DNA from: Rosellinia necatrix
Lineage: Eukaryota > Ascomycota > Sordariomycetes > Xylariales > Xylariaceae
Length of the DNA stretch: 64,000 nucleotides
NCBI GenBank assembly: GCA_021209875.1
Contig: JAGYVD010000001.1
Location: forward strand, 2,542,001 to 2,606,000
Reading direction: 5' to 3'
Part shown: one piece after another, positions 12,401 through 26,141 of the stretch
How the letters are laid out: the number at the start of each line of letters is the position of its first letter
Numbering within the stretch: position 1 is the first letter of the stretch
Notes under the pieces: model-generated
What the model was told of the DNA's origin: nothing
The model's input: the letters and a program-made list of their open reading frames with translations, nothing else
Databases searched by the model: none
Made by a program: the position numbers and the translations under genes

Positions 12401-15400
12401 AACTATTATTAGCAAATTTTTTTTAAATATTTTGATATATAAAACAGCTCTTAATTAAATTAAGTTTATTGTTTTAAAAATAAATTAATCAAGCTTAAAA
12501 AGCTAAGTTTATTTTTTATATTAAAAAATAAATAGAACTAAAAACTTAAAATATTTAAATATATAAAAAAAAATAAGTAATAAATAATTATTTAAAACTA
12601 GAAATATTATTTAATAATAACTTTTATATTTATATAAAGCTATAATTAACTATAAATTAGAAATATTTATTTGTTAAACTAAAAAATAAATAAATTTATA
12701 GTTTTATTTAATATATTTATTTATAATTATAAATATATACAAAAATTATTAGTTAAAAAGCGTAAAATTATAAAATAAAAAAAGCTTATTTTATAATAAA
12801 ATATAAACTTTATTAAATAATAAAAGCTTTTGCTTTATAGCTATATATAAAATAATATATATAATATAATTAACGCTAAAACTTTTAAAGTAATACTAGT
12901 AATAAATATTTTAATAAAAACTGTTAAAATTTATAAAAGTATTAAGCTAGGTTAAATCTAAAAAAATAAAAATAATAAAATGTATATAAGCTTATAAAAA
13001 TCGGCGATAATAACTTTTATAGTTATAGCTACTGCTTTATTATTAGTAGAAACAGCTTTAGCTAAAACTAATAAATAAATTTTAATAAATATAATTATTA
13101 TAATTAATATAAAGTTTAAGCTAAATCTTTTGTTAACTATAATAATAATTAATATAATATTAAACGTAAAAATAATTACGTATTTAAATAAAATAAATTA
13201 CGCGTTAAATTTTATAGTAACTTTTATATTAGACATATAAATAAATAACATATTTAATATTATATAAAAAATATTAAGTATAAAATAGTACGTTTAAACG
13301 TAGCAACAGAAAATACTTTTTTATAAACGCTATATTTAATATAATAATTAATTTAAAAGCTTTAAAAATTTTAAGCTAAACTTTTAATACTAGAAAATAA
13401 ACTTAAAGTTAAAAATACGTACTTTTTTAAATATTAAAAACCAGGCGATTTTTAAAACTGTTATTAAAAAAATATTTATATATACGCCGAAAAACGTTTA
13501 AAACTTTCTGATTTATTAAAATAGTTGCATTTTATAATATTTAAATAAATTATAAAAAATAAACATTTTTAAAAAAACAACTTAAAATATTTTTATTAAT
13601 AATTAATAAAAACTAAATTAAATTTAAAACAGTATTTTTTAATAAACGTAATATAAAAGTATTAAATAATATTTATAACAAGTTATATAAAATAAGTCGA
13701 TTACAATAAATAAATAAATTAATATTTTTTATTTATTTTATTTTTATTATATAACAAAAATATATAAAGTTAATAAAAACTAAGTAGTAGTTAATTTCTA
13801 ACAACTTAATAAAGTAGTAGTTTTAAACAATTATTTATTATTTTTATAAAACAAAATAATTAGAAGCTTATTAAGCAAAAATATATTATAATTATTAACG
13901 CGACAGGATTTTTTATTAATTTTTAATATATTTTAAATTTAAAAATATATTTACGATAATTAGTTTTTGCGGCTTAAAACGATTTAATATAGCATTAATA
14001 AAATATAGCAATTTTTAACATATATATAAAAATATATAAACTAACTGCTGCGTAAATATATATATTATTATTAATATTTTATAAATAATGTTATTATATA
14101 TTTTAATAGTTATAAAATTACTTTAAACATTTTAAAATAATTTTTATATTATTTTGCAAAAAAAACATTATAATATTTTTTACAAAATTTTTTATTGGCT
14201 ATTTATTTATAAAGTTTTTAAAATTCCGCGTAAACGTTTTAAAACTATTAATTACTGTTAAACAAATATAAGCATTTTAATAATTAGTTTTTTAAACACG
14301 TTACAAGCTTTTAAAAAGTATTTTAAAATAAGCGGATTTTTTATAATTTAATTTTATATTATGCTTAGTTAGCAGAACTACTATAAAATTAAAAAATTAA
14401 CTTATTAGCTAAAAACGTAAAAAAAAAATTTTTAAATAAAAAAACGTATTTATTATATTTATAATATATATTATAAACTAATAAAAATAAAAATAGTTTT
14501 GTTTAAAACTATTTAAAACGTTATCTGCTGTAAAACAATATTATAATATTATAATTTAAAAAACTATTTTTTATAAATAAATAGAGCTAAAAACGTAGTT
14601 TTAAAGTTATATTATTTTATATAAATAAAAATATAACTAAAAGTTTAAAAGCTTAATTTTATTAATATAAATAAAACTAATTATATATTTAAATTATAGT
14701 TTATTATAAGCTAAAACTAAATATAAATTATTTAAATTAAAAATAGTTTATTTTATTTAAGCTGCTAAAAACTATAAATAATAGTTTAATTTAATAAAAA
14801 CAATATAATTATATTTATAAATTATTTAGTAATTAAAAATATAATTAATTAAATATTATTAAATATAGCTGCTATAAATTATATAAATATTTAATTAGTT
14901 AATTTTTAGTATATTTTTTTAATATAAATTTTAAATATATTATTTATTAAAAGATTAAATTATATATTAAACGTATTAAATAAACTTAAATTAATATAAA
15001 ACGCTATAAATAAAATAAGCAAATTATAAAAATTAAAAGAATTAATAATATTAAACTTAATATAAAACGTAGTAAAATATATAATAAAAGTAGTAATAAG
15101 CAACGAATAAAAAATAGAATTTAAAAAAGGTTATTAAACCGACGTATAATATAATAAAATATTAAACAAACTAAATATTTTAAAATTTTGCTGAAACAAT
15201 AAAAACGTTATAATATTTTTTAAACCTAGGCATTTTTTTTTTATTATAAATAGCTTAATTTATAATTAACATTAAAAAATAAAACGATTATATGTTTTAT
15301 ATAATATAATTAAATAAATATTTAAAGCTATATATAACGATAAATATTATATAAGCTTAAAAAAAATAATAAAAAATTTTAAAAAGGTTTTTATTTATTG

Positions 15401-16745
15401 CAAGTTTTAATTAGTTAAAAAATATATTAAATGCTGCTTAAGTTGCAATTTTAATTATATTAACAGATTTAAATTAATAAAAGTTTTAAATTAATACGTT
15501 TAAAAATATGTTATTTATATAAATAATAGCAATTAATTTTATATTAAAGCTATTTTTAATAAATATTAAAAATATTTTATAGCAGTTAGCAAGTAAAAAT
15601 ATTATAATATATATAATTATATAATAACTATGTTATATTATATATTTAAATAAAGCTTGCTTATTTTTAAAAATAAAAAGTATATAATTAAAAACTAAAT
15701 TAACGTATTTATAAAATAATTATTAATAAACGATTAAAAAATTTTAAAAGTATTATTTTTAATTAAAACTAAAAGTTTACGTTTAATTTTTAAAAAATAT
15801 AAAAAGTTTTAAATATAAAACTATTAATAATTACAGCTTATTATTTATAAAATAATAAATTATTAAAAAAAAAACTAAATAATTAAATTAATAATACGTT
15901 ATTATAACTTTAAAAACTTTAAGTTTAACTAAGTTAATTTATATTTAATATTATAATAAAACTTTAATACTACGTAGTTATAAGCGATATAATCTATTTT
16001 ATATAAACAGCTATTTAAATTTAAATTATTTAAACTTTTAAATTTTATTGTTAATTAGTTTAACTAATTAAGTATAAAATAAATAAAAATTTTAAAAACT
16101 ATTTTTAATAAAACGTTAAACTAGCAATAAATTTTACTGCAGCATAAGCTTAAAAATATTATAATAATAAATATTATATATTATAATTTGCTTTTAATAA
16201 AAAATATTATTACGTTTATATAACAGATATTATTTATTAAACAAGCTTTTAAGAAAATATTTATAATAACGCGCGGAACTTTAAACAATAAAAAAAAAAA
16301 TCGGAGATTTAGCTTATAAATTAAACTTTTTAAAGCATTATAAAATCTATTTAATAATATTAATAGTTTATTTAAAACGTATATATAATTAAAATAATTT
16401 TTTAAACAAACTAAACTAACGTTTAAGCTAATAAAAGCTAATTAATATAAATATTTAAATAATAATAATAAAAAATATATAAAATTAAACAAATTTTTAA
16501 ATACTGTGTTAATAAAAAAAACAGATTTAATTATTTAATTAAATAGTAAAACTAAAAATATAAATATAATTAATAATATATTAAAAATTAACTGCGTTAT
16601 TTAAAAAAAAAATAATAAACAATTATTAAAAAAAAAATAGCTTTTGCTTTAAAGTAAGAGAAAAAATTAAGCGCAGAGGACGGCTTTATAAAACGATTTA
16701 ACGTATTATTAAAAACAGTAGCTTTTTTTCTGTCCGCCGGCATTT

Positions 16746-16949
16746 TAATAAAGTCTCTAAAAAGGCTTGTATTAATCGAGCCAACGGCTTATATATTATT
16801 AAATTAGATTAAATAAGTTGTACAAGCTACGGCTGGCAACAGGTGGCCTACGGCCACCTTTCCAGAAGTTAATTCTAGACTTACTAGAATTCCCCACCTA
16901 GCAGAGGAATTAATAAAAGCATCTTTCTACCCTTATACCAATCTTTTTA
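16746..16949. repeat. right LTR of 7.7-kb element
   Basis: Same length as 9261-9464. The inner start is mutated (TAATAAAGTCTCTAAAAAGG against TGATAGAGTCCCCGAAGG in the other copy), while the outer end keeps CTACCCTTATACCAATC. The central palindrome is intact at 16842-16858. Confidence 0.88.
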
Positions 16950-16954
16950 TAAAC

Positions 16955-18200
16955 TAATTATTAAACCTGGACTAATATAACTAGAACTGACCAGCTTTAT
17001 AAAATTATGTTTTATAAGCTATATATATATTGTTTATAACTTCTGCTATTTAGTTAAAAAATAAACCTTATTTGCTACTTTAATAAGTGTACCTTAAGGC
17101 ATAGCCTATTATATTTTTATATATGTTTTTATAACAGCAGTATATATGTTTATAATAATATAAAACTAGGCCTGTTTTAATATAATTATAATTATTTTAT
17201 TTATTATAAAAGATTTTTATTGAAATATATTGAAATATAAATTATTTTTATTTTAATTTATTATTATATAAAATTATTAAATAATATTTTATAAAGACGG
17301 CTAAAAAATTGGTTATTTTTAGTTTATATATTAAATTTAGCTAATATATTATATTTAGCTCATATATTATATTAATAAAACTATTTATTATTAAAATTAT
17401 ATATAATTATAATTTAAATAATTATATTTAAATTGCTATAAAAATTAAAAAGTTTTATATTTAAATAAAAATATTATTTGTATATATTATTAGTTTAAAA
17501 ATATTAGTTATATTATAATTTTTTTAGTTTATATATTAAGCTATAATTATATTTAATATATATATATTTTATTTAATTAAGTTTATTATTTTAAAATTGT
17601 TATAAAAATTGCTATAATTTCTTTTTAATTAATTTTAAAAACATGCCTGTTATTAATTAAACTATAACATATAATATATATATTTTAATAAACTCAATAT
17701 TTAAATTTTAGCTTTTTATTATGTTAAACTTAATTTAATTCTAAATTTAAATTAGTTTAACTAAAGTTTTTTCTTTTATATTTAAAATGTTATATATAAA
17801 AATATAGCTTATATTAAACAACATTTTTTTAAAAAATAAAAAATATTTATAATATTAGCTTGATTTTGTTTTTTTAAAAAAAAATAAATTTAATTTAATA
17901 TAAATATAAATTAATCATAAGTTAAAAATTATAACATTATTTATATTATTTCAAAATTTAATTAATATAATTATTAAAAATAAAGCTTTTATTTATATAT
18001 ATTTTTATTATATTATTAGTTTTAAAACAAAAAAATATTATTATAAATATAACATTGTTTTAGTTTTTAAGCTTTTTTTTAATATTTAAATGTTTTAATT
18101 TGTTTTTTTTTTGTTTTAATTAAACAAATTCAAGGCTATTTTAAGCCTAATCTGCTTAAAAATTAGAGTTATAGAAAAAGAAGTTAAATAATGGAGCTCT
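16955..18200. other. AT-rich remnant up to the RIP boundary
   Basis: Continuation of the older target relic, then very AT-rich sequence with short near-repeats around TATATTAAATTTAGCTAA (17320-17370). No open frame, LTR or TE motif is readable. Composition returns to normal at about 18,140-18,200, roughly 100-150 bp from the stop codon of the MFS gene. Confidence 0.5.
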
Positions 18201-18304
18201 GACCTTAGTAAAACCTAATCATTAAACGCCCCGTACCTTTAATTTAAGTCTTTTGGTATAAATCACAAATATAATCACTATTCTAGCTATTTCACCACTG
18301 GCCT

Positions 18305-19967
18305 TTAGTACTCCTTGTCACTGTTACTGTTATTTTCGTTGTAAATATCATCCGCCCTGCTTCGTTGAACGTAGAGGCACTGCATTGAACCCACAGCTGC
18401 AACAACAGCACTCCCGTACCAAGCAATTGCTGTGCAGTCTACCTGCGACCCAAAGGAATAAAGATAGCCGGCAATCGGTGGGGCAACCATCCTGCAGGCC
18501 GCCCCGGCGCTGGCCGCGAATCCGTTTACCTTGCCGAGCATATCCGGGCTCGGTGTAGTCTCTTTGATGAGGATGAGAAGAAGGGGGTAGAGGGTGATTG
18601 ATAGCAGATTCCGGATGGCTAAACAGCAATATATGGCTGGAAATAGTACCGGATCTGGTATATAGATCAGAGCCGGGACGATGAGGTAGGCAATCGGGTG
18701 CACTATAGTCACAAAAAGAAAAAGTCTGAACACGCCGAATTTCGCAGCAGCTAGGGGGAAGATCACGACTTGAACGAAAAGCGCGATGGCCCCATTGATA
18801 GCTAGGATCATACCGACCGTTTGCATGGATAGGCCTAGGCCACCTGGCGAATAGAAGGGGTTCGACGCGGTGGTGAAGATGTCTTCGAAATCTGCCCTGT
18901 CGTCTTCGAAATATATGGGCATAAGATGGTCATATGTCATGGAGTGATAGGTGAAGATGGACAAAGCGATAACCAGGGCCATGGTGCGCTTGTTGAAGAT
19001 GCTCGATCGGTTCCTGTCGTCGGAAGCCTTTCCGTATTTGGTTTCGAAGCCTCCCCTACACTTAATTGACCCATATATACCTGACCGCAAATCAACAGGG
19101 GATTTCTTGAGGGCATCCGAGGTTTCTAGCAGCGGTGTTTCGTCGCTGGCGTATGTGTTACCAGGCAGCATCACACGAGGTTGCATATCTGGGTGCGTCT
19201 CGTCCAGTAGAAACCATCCTAATATGATGCTGATGAGGAGCAGCGCAGCGCATATGATGTTAGGTAAAAGGTAGGGGAGCTTTGCGAACAGGCTCTGTTG
19301 GGTAAAAATCCCGGGCCAAGTCTGGTGGGGATCAGCGAAAATGCCTCCAATAGCTGGCCCGATGATAGTTCCCATAGACCAGACAAAGGGCATTACAGCA
19401 AAGGCCCGAGCTGTGAAACCAGATTAGCACTCCATTCTATTGACCAGGGTTATATTTTTCGACGCACGTTCATGTTCTGGTCTCGTGACAAGCTCCCCCA
19501 CCATTGTCTGAATTACGCCGATATTTCCATTTAGGAGACCGCCGAATGCTCGGCCAAACAGCGCAATCCATATGTTGGGCGCGAAGCCGACAACGACCAT
19601 GCTGAGCAAAGTTCCCAGGCAGCCTAGGATGAGAACAGGCTTCCGGCCGATGCGATCCGAAAGGCTACCCCAGTACATCCCCATCAGGGCCTCTGTGAGG
19701 GAGAAGGCCGAGATAAGGAGGCCGGCGTAAAACGAGGCATTCTGCTCACTACCAACTTGGAAATGTCGTACAAGAGACCATGCATATGGAAATATAGATG
19801 TGAGGGCGACGGGCTCAGCTAGACGTACGATGGCTTCATAAGGGGGTGATCAGCTCACTGTCTGAGCGGACTTATTGGGATGCGTGCGTTGCAATACCTA
19901 GCAGAAAGAGCTGTAAGGTTGGGAAGGCATCGGGGTCTCGCATGGATTTTTTCTGTGCTAAGACCAT
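18305..19967 (-). CDS. MFS transporter, DHA1-like drug/metabolite type
   Basis: Integral membrane transporter of the major facilitator superfamily; the substrate is unknown. Model: exon 1 19967-19898, intron 19897-19834 (GTATTG..GAAG), exon 2 19833-19468, intron 19467-19411 (GTGCGT..TGCTAAT..CAG), exon 3 19410-18305; 513 aa, phases consistent. The loop 2-3 motif GSLSDRIGRK sits at about residues 79-88, followed by GRAFGGLLNGNIGVIQTMVGE and, across intron 2, PRAFAVMPFVWSMGTIIGPAIGG (motif C region, TM5). Repeated hydrophobic spans and the length fit a 12-helix protein. The start is the first in-frame ATG after an upstream in-frame stop; a second ATG 8 codons on (MRDPDAF) is equally possible. 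There are no premature stops and no RIP-like damage, although RIP blocks lie on both sides. Confidence 0.88.
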
Positions 19968-22261
19968 CGCTTCCCGGGTTTGTTTCAAGACTATGACGGC
20001 GAACACAGCACTAATAATGTCCGTGACTTGGCTGATATGTAGAGTTCGGAGATACGGAATTGGCCCTAACTTGTAAATGGTGATGAAGAGTTGCCAGACA
20101 ACGCATGTGTTTGAATCGACTTTCTACCATAAGCTCGAGGTAGGATGCTTCGTTCTATGTAGGGATGTTTACTAACCCGGAGCGCTGAGCAGGCGAACAC
20201 GAGAGATAAAGGTTTTGGCATACAGAGTATAGAGAAGCTGGAAGGGAACACGTTGAGAGTGAAGTAACATGTGTCCCCCCCCTTTTATTTTATTTTATTT
20301 TATATATCCCTCTCTCAGTCGCTGCCGGACCTTTCCGTGACAATGAAATTCAGGCCGTAGACCGGAGGTTTAGGGTGATTGGACAACCCCTACTGAATCA
20401 TGCACCCTCAACTTCATCACACTTCCGTAGATAGGGAACACAGATCTGCAGTTTGTGTTGCGCGTATGTATACTGTGTGGGATCGCGCCCTGTTTCTGAG
20501 TATAATCGGCGATCCCTCCAGCCGCCCATGCCGCCTGCACCGCCTGCTTGTTTACAAACTTATCCAGCACTATAGTCACTCACACAAGTGGTTTCTAATT
20601 CGAAGCTAACGCTCGCGTCCATGTAGGGCATGCAGTGTCCCTGCAGAGTCATACAGTTCGCCTTTTTCGGCGTGTGTAAGGAGGTTGACACTAAAATTCC
20701 CCACATGCTCCCCAATTGCGCACATAGGAACAGAGAAAATCTATCTGTCTGTCTGCGTTCTTGGGTGCTTATCGAAGCTACACCTATTCTAGGGTCAAGA
20801 ATTAATATACGGTTATATTACTAAGGTAGAGCAAGCGGATGAAGTGTAGCTCTCACCAAATTTATTAAACGAAATACTGTTAGATCTGTGAACAAGGGAC
20901 TTGAGCCACAATCAAACAAAAGCCAGGGACTTAACCAGATAGAGCACGAATGGTATCTATGGCGGATAACTAACTAGCCAGGTTAGTAGGTACCTACTTG
21001 CCTATGGCTGGGTCCTGTTGATGTGTAACATTTGATCACCGTGCGGGCTGTGATAAGGTTGGCGCCGGTCTCGCTGTGTGGACGTATCAAACGACCCGGA
21101 ACCAGGGCTTATTGCCTAATCCAGCCGTCCCTTCAACTCCCATACAGTGTATCTAATTTCTCTAACTAAATTCATTCTAGTCATAGGAGTTTGAAGGTAG
21201 CTACTACTTTATCTATCGCTACATATTGTTAAGTTGTGCTTTGTCTCATAGGTACCCCGCCGGTGAAACTCATTTGCTCTACGATAACAGTCGCTCCACC
21301 AGCCATAATTCAGGTATGTTTACGTGTTTGTTTGTGATCATCAACACCTCGATTAGATGCCACTACTGCTACGACATAGATTCCTCGCTTGTTTGCACTA
21401 CTACTAATGCGCGCGGGCCTACATGCATACCTTGCGATCTGGAAATGGTCCGTTGGCCAGGGCCGCCTGCTGGGGTCTAGCACCAGAACGCCGGATCCTC
21501 AATTCGTGCTCCATCCATTTGCGCTGACCGACAGGTACCTGGCGCCTCTTTGGGACAGCAACTAGAAAGTTGTGCTCCGCTCACCCCATCGTTGCGAAGC
21601 CGGGGCCTCCACGGTGCTGGTATCTTAGGGGTACGTCTCGCACTAACTACACTACTTATATACCCTATAAAACACTTTTGTTTCCCTTGTTCCTGGTAGC
21701 CTGTAGGTGATGCGACGCATCTTCATCCGGCCCTACTACTGTGACTATCGGCCCACCACGGCTGCCGATTAGAGTGGACGGTTTTATTATGGCGAGGTGC
21801 TTTGCGCAAGTAGATCTGAACGGGCAATCCAGACCAAAGAAATCCAGCCGATAAGAGAAATCAGGTCACCGTGCCACGTCCCGTCTACCCTTAGGTGCAT
21901 GCATACTTTGTATACCCTAGTCCTAGTATTGGGTGGGCAATTCTTCCTTCTGTGGTACACTAAGGCATTACATATGGCACTATGTATGGCACTATGCATG
22001 TAGGTTCGATTACAAGGTTGCTTGCTTGCATGCATGGATGTTTATCGGAGGTGGATGGAATAGGAGGCTTTAAAAGTTGAACAGAGCAAGCGGCCAAGGC
22101 GGCCCGAGGCTCCCCGTATCCGAGCTCACCGCCGGTAGTTATATGCACTTATCCATACGAAACATGTTTCTTGATCCTCCACCAACAACATTCCCCTCTG
22201 GAAAATAACGCGACACATTTTATATGTATCTAAACTGGATGTAGCCCACTACCATAGCGGG

Positions 22262-22855
22262 CCAGGGGGGGTATCTAAAATAATAGGTAGAAGCATATAG
22301 AATTTAATAAGCCTTATGTTCTGAATGACTTGTAACAGAGTAATCTAATAAACGGCCTTATAAATCACAATAATTTTGATTATTTAAAAGAATTTTCGTT
22401 CAAAAGATATTTCTTTTACAAGTATTTTAATTTACCAAAATAATTTTCAACATAGTGTTCTAGCCGGCCATACAGCCCTTGGCCGGCCAGTCATACAGCC
22501 TTTAGCCAAGCCAAAGAATCAGCTAAATAAAACAAGGGATACCGCTGCAATTAATACACCAGGACCACCACTACCCCGAAAGCTTAAAAAAGCAGTAAAA
22601 TAGCTTCGCAGTTCGAACTTTTAGCGGAAAGTTTTACAGCTTTCGCGAAATACTATATATAGCCTTAATGCGCCAGTTTTTTATTTTTAAAAAAGTTGTA
22701 CGTTTAAAAAAGCTTTTGCTTATATAAAATACATAAAAAAATACAAGGAATTTATATATAAAAGCATTATACTTATTATGTTAAAAAGCTACAACCTTTT
22801 AGAGTAGTGGTTACTCTTATAGTTTGCTACTACCATATCTACTATTATTTTTTAC
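22262..22855. other. AT-rich tract, unidentified possible TE remnant
   Basis: Composition is clearly more AT-rich than its flanks, yet milder than the two RIP blocks. It contains a near-duplicated unit GCCGGCCA..TACAGCC (about 22462-22502) and long A/T runs. No terminal repeats, target duplication or protein motif could be defined. Confidence 0.35.
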
Positions 22856-23907
22856 CCCCCGGCCCGCTACGGTAAGGTCAAATAGGCCAGGTAGGCCAGA
22901 GAGGTTCTATTTCTACTGGACGGGTGAGACTAAAAGGTTCCCAGATGGAAATGCCAATGATGGATATGTTTGGTAGCAAAATCACCCCAACCCCCCTTCC
23001 CCCGTCTGCTTTCGCTCCTCCACTGCCCGTTCTCGCAACGAGAGGGAGGCTCACAAATTCTCTCTTATTCGCGTTCTCACCAACAGTTCGAGAGAGCGCA
23101 CGGGTTTCAGCTGACTTATCGGCGACGAATGGGATGTCAGAATGAGTGGGAGAATGCACCCTCAATCAGCATCCCCCTCTACCACTTCTTTTACTTAGTA
23201 GTCGGCGGCACAGCTTTCATGGGCAATTGCACGTCGTTCCTCTATTTCAAGATGACACAGAGTCTCGGTTTGATTGAAACCTTTCAATTACACATTAGTT
23301 AGGTAGGTTCGGTAAACTGTCATGAACCCTGACTTCGGTACATAAGTAGTGCAACTCGACTACTAGATGGGTAGATACCTATACCATACCTCAGCAAAGG
23401 CCCGACTGTTCGAAAAGGACCTGAAAAAATAAAATAAAAATAATAATAAAAGAAGAAAAAGCAGTGTCCAGTTTTCTTGGACAGGCTCCAAGCACCCGGG
23501 GGCTTCTCCGCTAGAGGGAGGCACTATGGAAAAGGCCACGGTGCCTCTGACGTAACCTCGCCTATTACCTAGGTATTATCATAGTACCTAATTGCGTGTA
23601 CCTAGTAGACAGGTGGTAAAAGATTGGAGCTACCTAGGTACTTAAGTATCCACCTAGATACCTATAGGTAGGTATTTTGCATTTATTAGTTGGCTTGCTT
23701 CGCCTATTTGAAAGGGCGAGTACTCTACGGGTAAGTGAAGTCGCCATCTGGGTACCTAGTCCCTCTGTCGAATCTCTCCATCACCACCATATCACCCCAA
23801 TCCACAACCTCACCTCAATCCTCGCCCGCCCTGCCCAAGCATATGTTATGTTACCTTGATAGAATCTTCCTCTGCCAAGCCATAGTGGTATAAGACTAGG
23901 TACTTGA

Positions 23908-23940
23908 CCCCCCCTTCCCCCCTTCCCCCCTTCCCCCCTT
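23908..23940. repeat. C6TT tandem repeat
   Basis: About four tandem copies of CCCCCCTT in the gene-poor spacer. Confidence 0.9.
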
Positions 23941-24396
23941 ACCATATCGTCCGAGCACCTAACGCGCGTGGGTATGGGTGGCATCATGGCCTAACCCTTT
24001 CTTCCCTCCGTAACGTTGCGCACTCCCACCACGGTCCTTCGTCCTACCAAGTACGTATAGGCGTAAGAACGGGGTAATGACCAACGTACCCAGGTAGGTA
24101 TAGTTATACTTACCATCTAAGGTTTGGTACATGTAAGTATTCTGTTTGCGCTTGGTTGTCTCCCGTCTTGTCTGGCTAGGTAGCCGGCCAGGTAATTTGC
24201 TTGGAGATAACTGGAGCCTATCTACCCACAGGTAGAGCCCTAGATGCTTAGGCAGGCTGCCTAGAGGTATATTATACGCTACCTAGGTAGTTATCAGTGT
24301 GGCGTCTCCCCTTCCCCTTCCGGCCGTCCTTGTCATTTACCCCTCCTACCCCCCTTCCCCCACAATTCAGCACTGCTAGGCTGGATATACTACCCA

Positions 24397-24588
24397 TGTC
24401 GCACTGTGGAGGATACAGGGCAGGTACATGCAGATGCATGCAGGCAGGGACATACCCACTTTCGGACTGGACTATAAGTAGTATTTTATATATAGTCTAT
24501 ATATTAATAGATTTTATTTTTATAAATTAATAATATAAATAAATAATTTAAAGCTAGCTTAATAAATCAGCATTACTGTTATAGATTA
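24397..24588. repeat. left LTR of outer element
   Basis: The outer part (24397-24475) is unmutated and merges into normal sequence. From about 24480 inward it is A/T-saturated. Differences from 37909-38100 are transitions only, as far as read. Confidence 0.88.
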
Positions 24589-25289
24589 ATAGCTAGCGAC
24601 TTGTTTAATCGTTTTTCTTTTTACTAGTTTTTTTTTTTTAAAATATTAGTTTTAGGCGGTTTTTTAGTTAGTTTTTTTGTTTATTTAACTAGTTTTTTAT
24701 TTATTTATTTTTACTTTTTTTTTTAAATTAATTATTTAGTTTAATAATTATTTTATTAAATTAAAATTAACACTATTATTTTTTAATCCTGGTCTAGTTT
24801 AATATTTTTTATATTAGACTTAAAGCTTATATAATATTTTAAATATTAAATTTATTGTTTTTATAATACTAGTTATTTTTATATAATTTTATTTTACCCC
24901 AGGATTTTTAAAAATATTATTTATAATAACATTATTTTTTTATAATTAAAATTAATAATAATATTATATATTTTATTAAATAAATAAAATTAAAATTTAA
25001 ATTTTATATTTTTTAAAATTATAATTAAAATATAAAGCTTTTAATATTTTTAATATTTTTTTTTTATAAAACTTAAAATATTAAAATTTTTAACTAGTTT
25101 TTTAAACTTTTAAATTTTTTTTATTAATTAAAGTTTAATTTTTGTTTAAATATTATATTTTTAAACAACATTATAACAACGTAATTTAGTTTATTATTAA
25201 TTAACTTGTTTTATTTAAAAAAAAATTTTAATAATTTTTAAAATAAATTAAAAATATATTATTATTATAATTAATAATATTTTAAATTT

Positions 25290-25400
25290 AAATGCTAGTT
25301 TAAATATAAGTTTAAGTTTAAGCTTAAGTTTATATTAAATTTTTTAAGTTTAAATTTAAGTTTAAGCTTAAGTTTAAATTTAAGTTTAAATTTATATTAA
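25290..25400. repeat. AAGTTT/AAATTT short tandem words
   Basis: Repeated hexamer-like units AAGTTTAAATTTAAGTTTAAGC in the body of the outer element. This is probably a degraded simple or coding repeat. Confidence 0.5.
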
Positions 25401-25869
25401 ATTTTTTATTAATAATAAATATAGCAAACTTTATTATAGCAGCTTTTAAATAATATAAAACTAATATATTAAAAATTATAACTAGAACTATTAATTTTAT
25501 TAAAAGTTTTTTTTTTAATATTAGATTTTATTTTAAAACTAATAAAGTCGGTTTTGTTAATTTTTTTAAAAACTCCAACAGCATAAATATAATTGCTTAA
25601 AAAATAAATTATTTATATAAACATTTAAGCTTTTATTAATAAATTAATTAAAATTATTAAAACTTAAAATAAAAACAAAATAAAAGCTGTTTAAACAACT
25701 TGTTTTTAAATAATAATATTAACATAATATATTATTAAACTTATTAATTTAAAAAAAATGTTTTTATAACAATATAATTAATTTAATTTATAAATTATTT
25801 TAAAACTAGTTTAAATATAAACGTAGTAATATTTTTTAAAATTTTTAGCAGAAACGTTTTATTATATAT

Positions 25870-26141
25870 TGTAATAGCTGCAATAACAGCAGTTAAAAAG
25901 ATTTAATTATACTTATATATTAAGAAGAAAAACTAAAGTTAAAAAAAAAAAAAACTATATACAGGGCCAACGGCCGGAATTTTTATTTATATATACTACT
26001 AGCTATTTACTACGTAACTGGCCTATTATATTTATTATTTTATGCTTATACCTGTTTTAACTAGAAAGTTAATTAAAGATCGGCTGGCCGGTCGGCTAGT
26101 CGGTTAATTAAAAATTGTTATTATAGCTTTAAGCTATAATA
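25870..26141 (-). repeat. left LTR of nested gypsy element
   Basis: The outer start TGTAATAGCTGCAATAACAG is preserved. The inner end (GCTATAATA) is mutated relative to GCCATGACA at 32717-32725. Confidence 0.88.

Larger units (their letters stand above)
9261..16949. mobile_element. LTR retrotransposon, RIP-inactivated, family unclear
   Basis: A 7.7-kb element with two 204-bp LTRs (9261-9464 and 16746-16949) and an exact 5-bp target duplication TAAAC (9256-9260 and 16950-16954). The LTR copies diverge exactly where the duplication begins, which fixes the boundary. The body is saturated with A/T. A plus-strand reading just inside the left LTR (SIAKDLNARF near 9542, LTQTERYF near 9602) looks like a mutated capsid-type sequence and weakly suggests plus orientation. 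No polypurine tract or RT motif was readable, so strand and superfamily are left open. Confidence 0.85.
19968..24396. other. gene-poor spacer of normal composition
   Basis: About 4.4 kb between the MFS gene and the second transposon block. It holds many TACCTAGGTA/TAGGTAGGTA words (for example 23570-23670) and small open frames with no recognisable similarity. A splice-like GTATGT near 21314 was noted, but no gene could be built around it. Confidence 0.5.

Noticed and set aside
20881..20980. tRNA-like words on the minus strand (GCTCTATCTGGTTAAG and GGCTCAAGTCCC)
   Set aside because: The D, anticodon and T stems do not pair, and the B-box has a mismatch.
22878..23165. 95-codon minus-strand frame in the gene-poor spacer
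   Set aside because: No similarity or splice context; an overlapping plus-strand frame is equally open.
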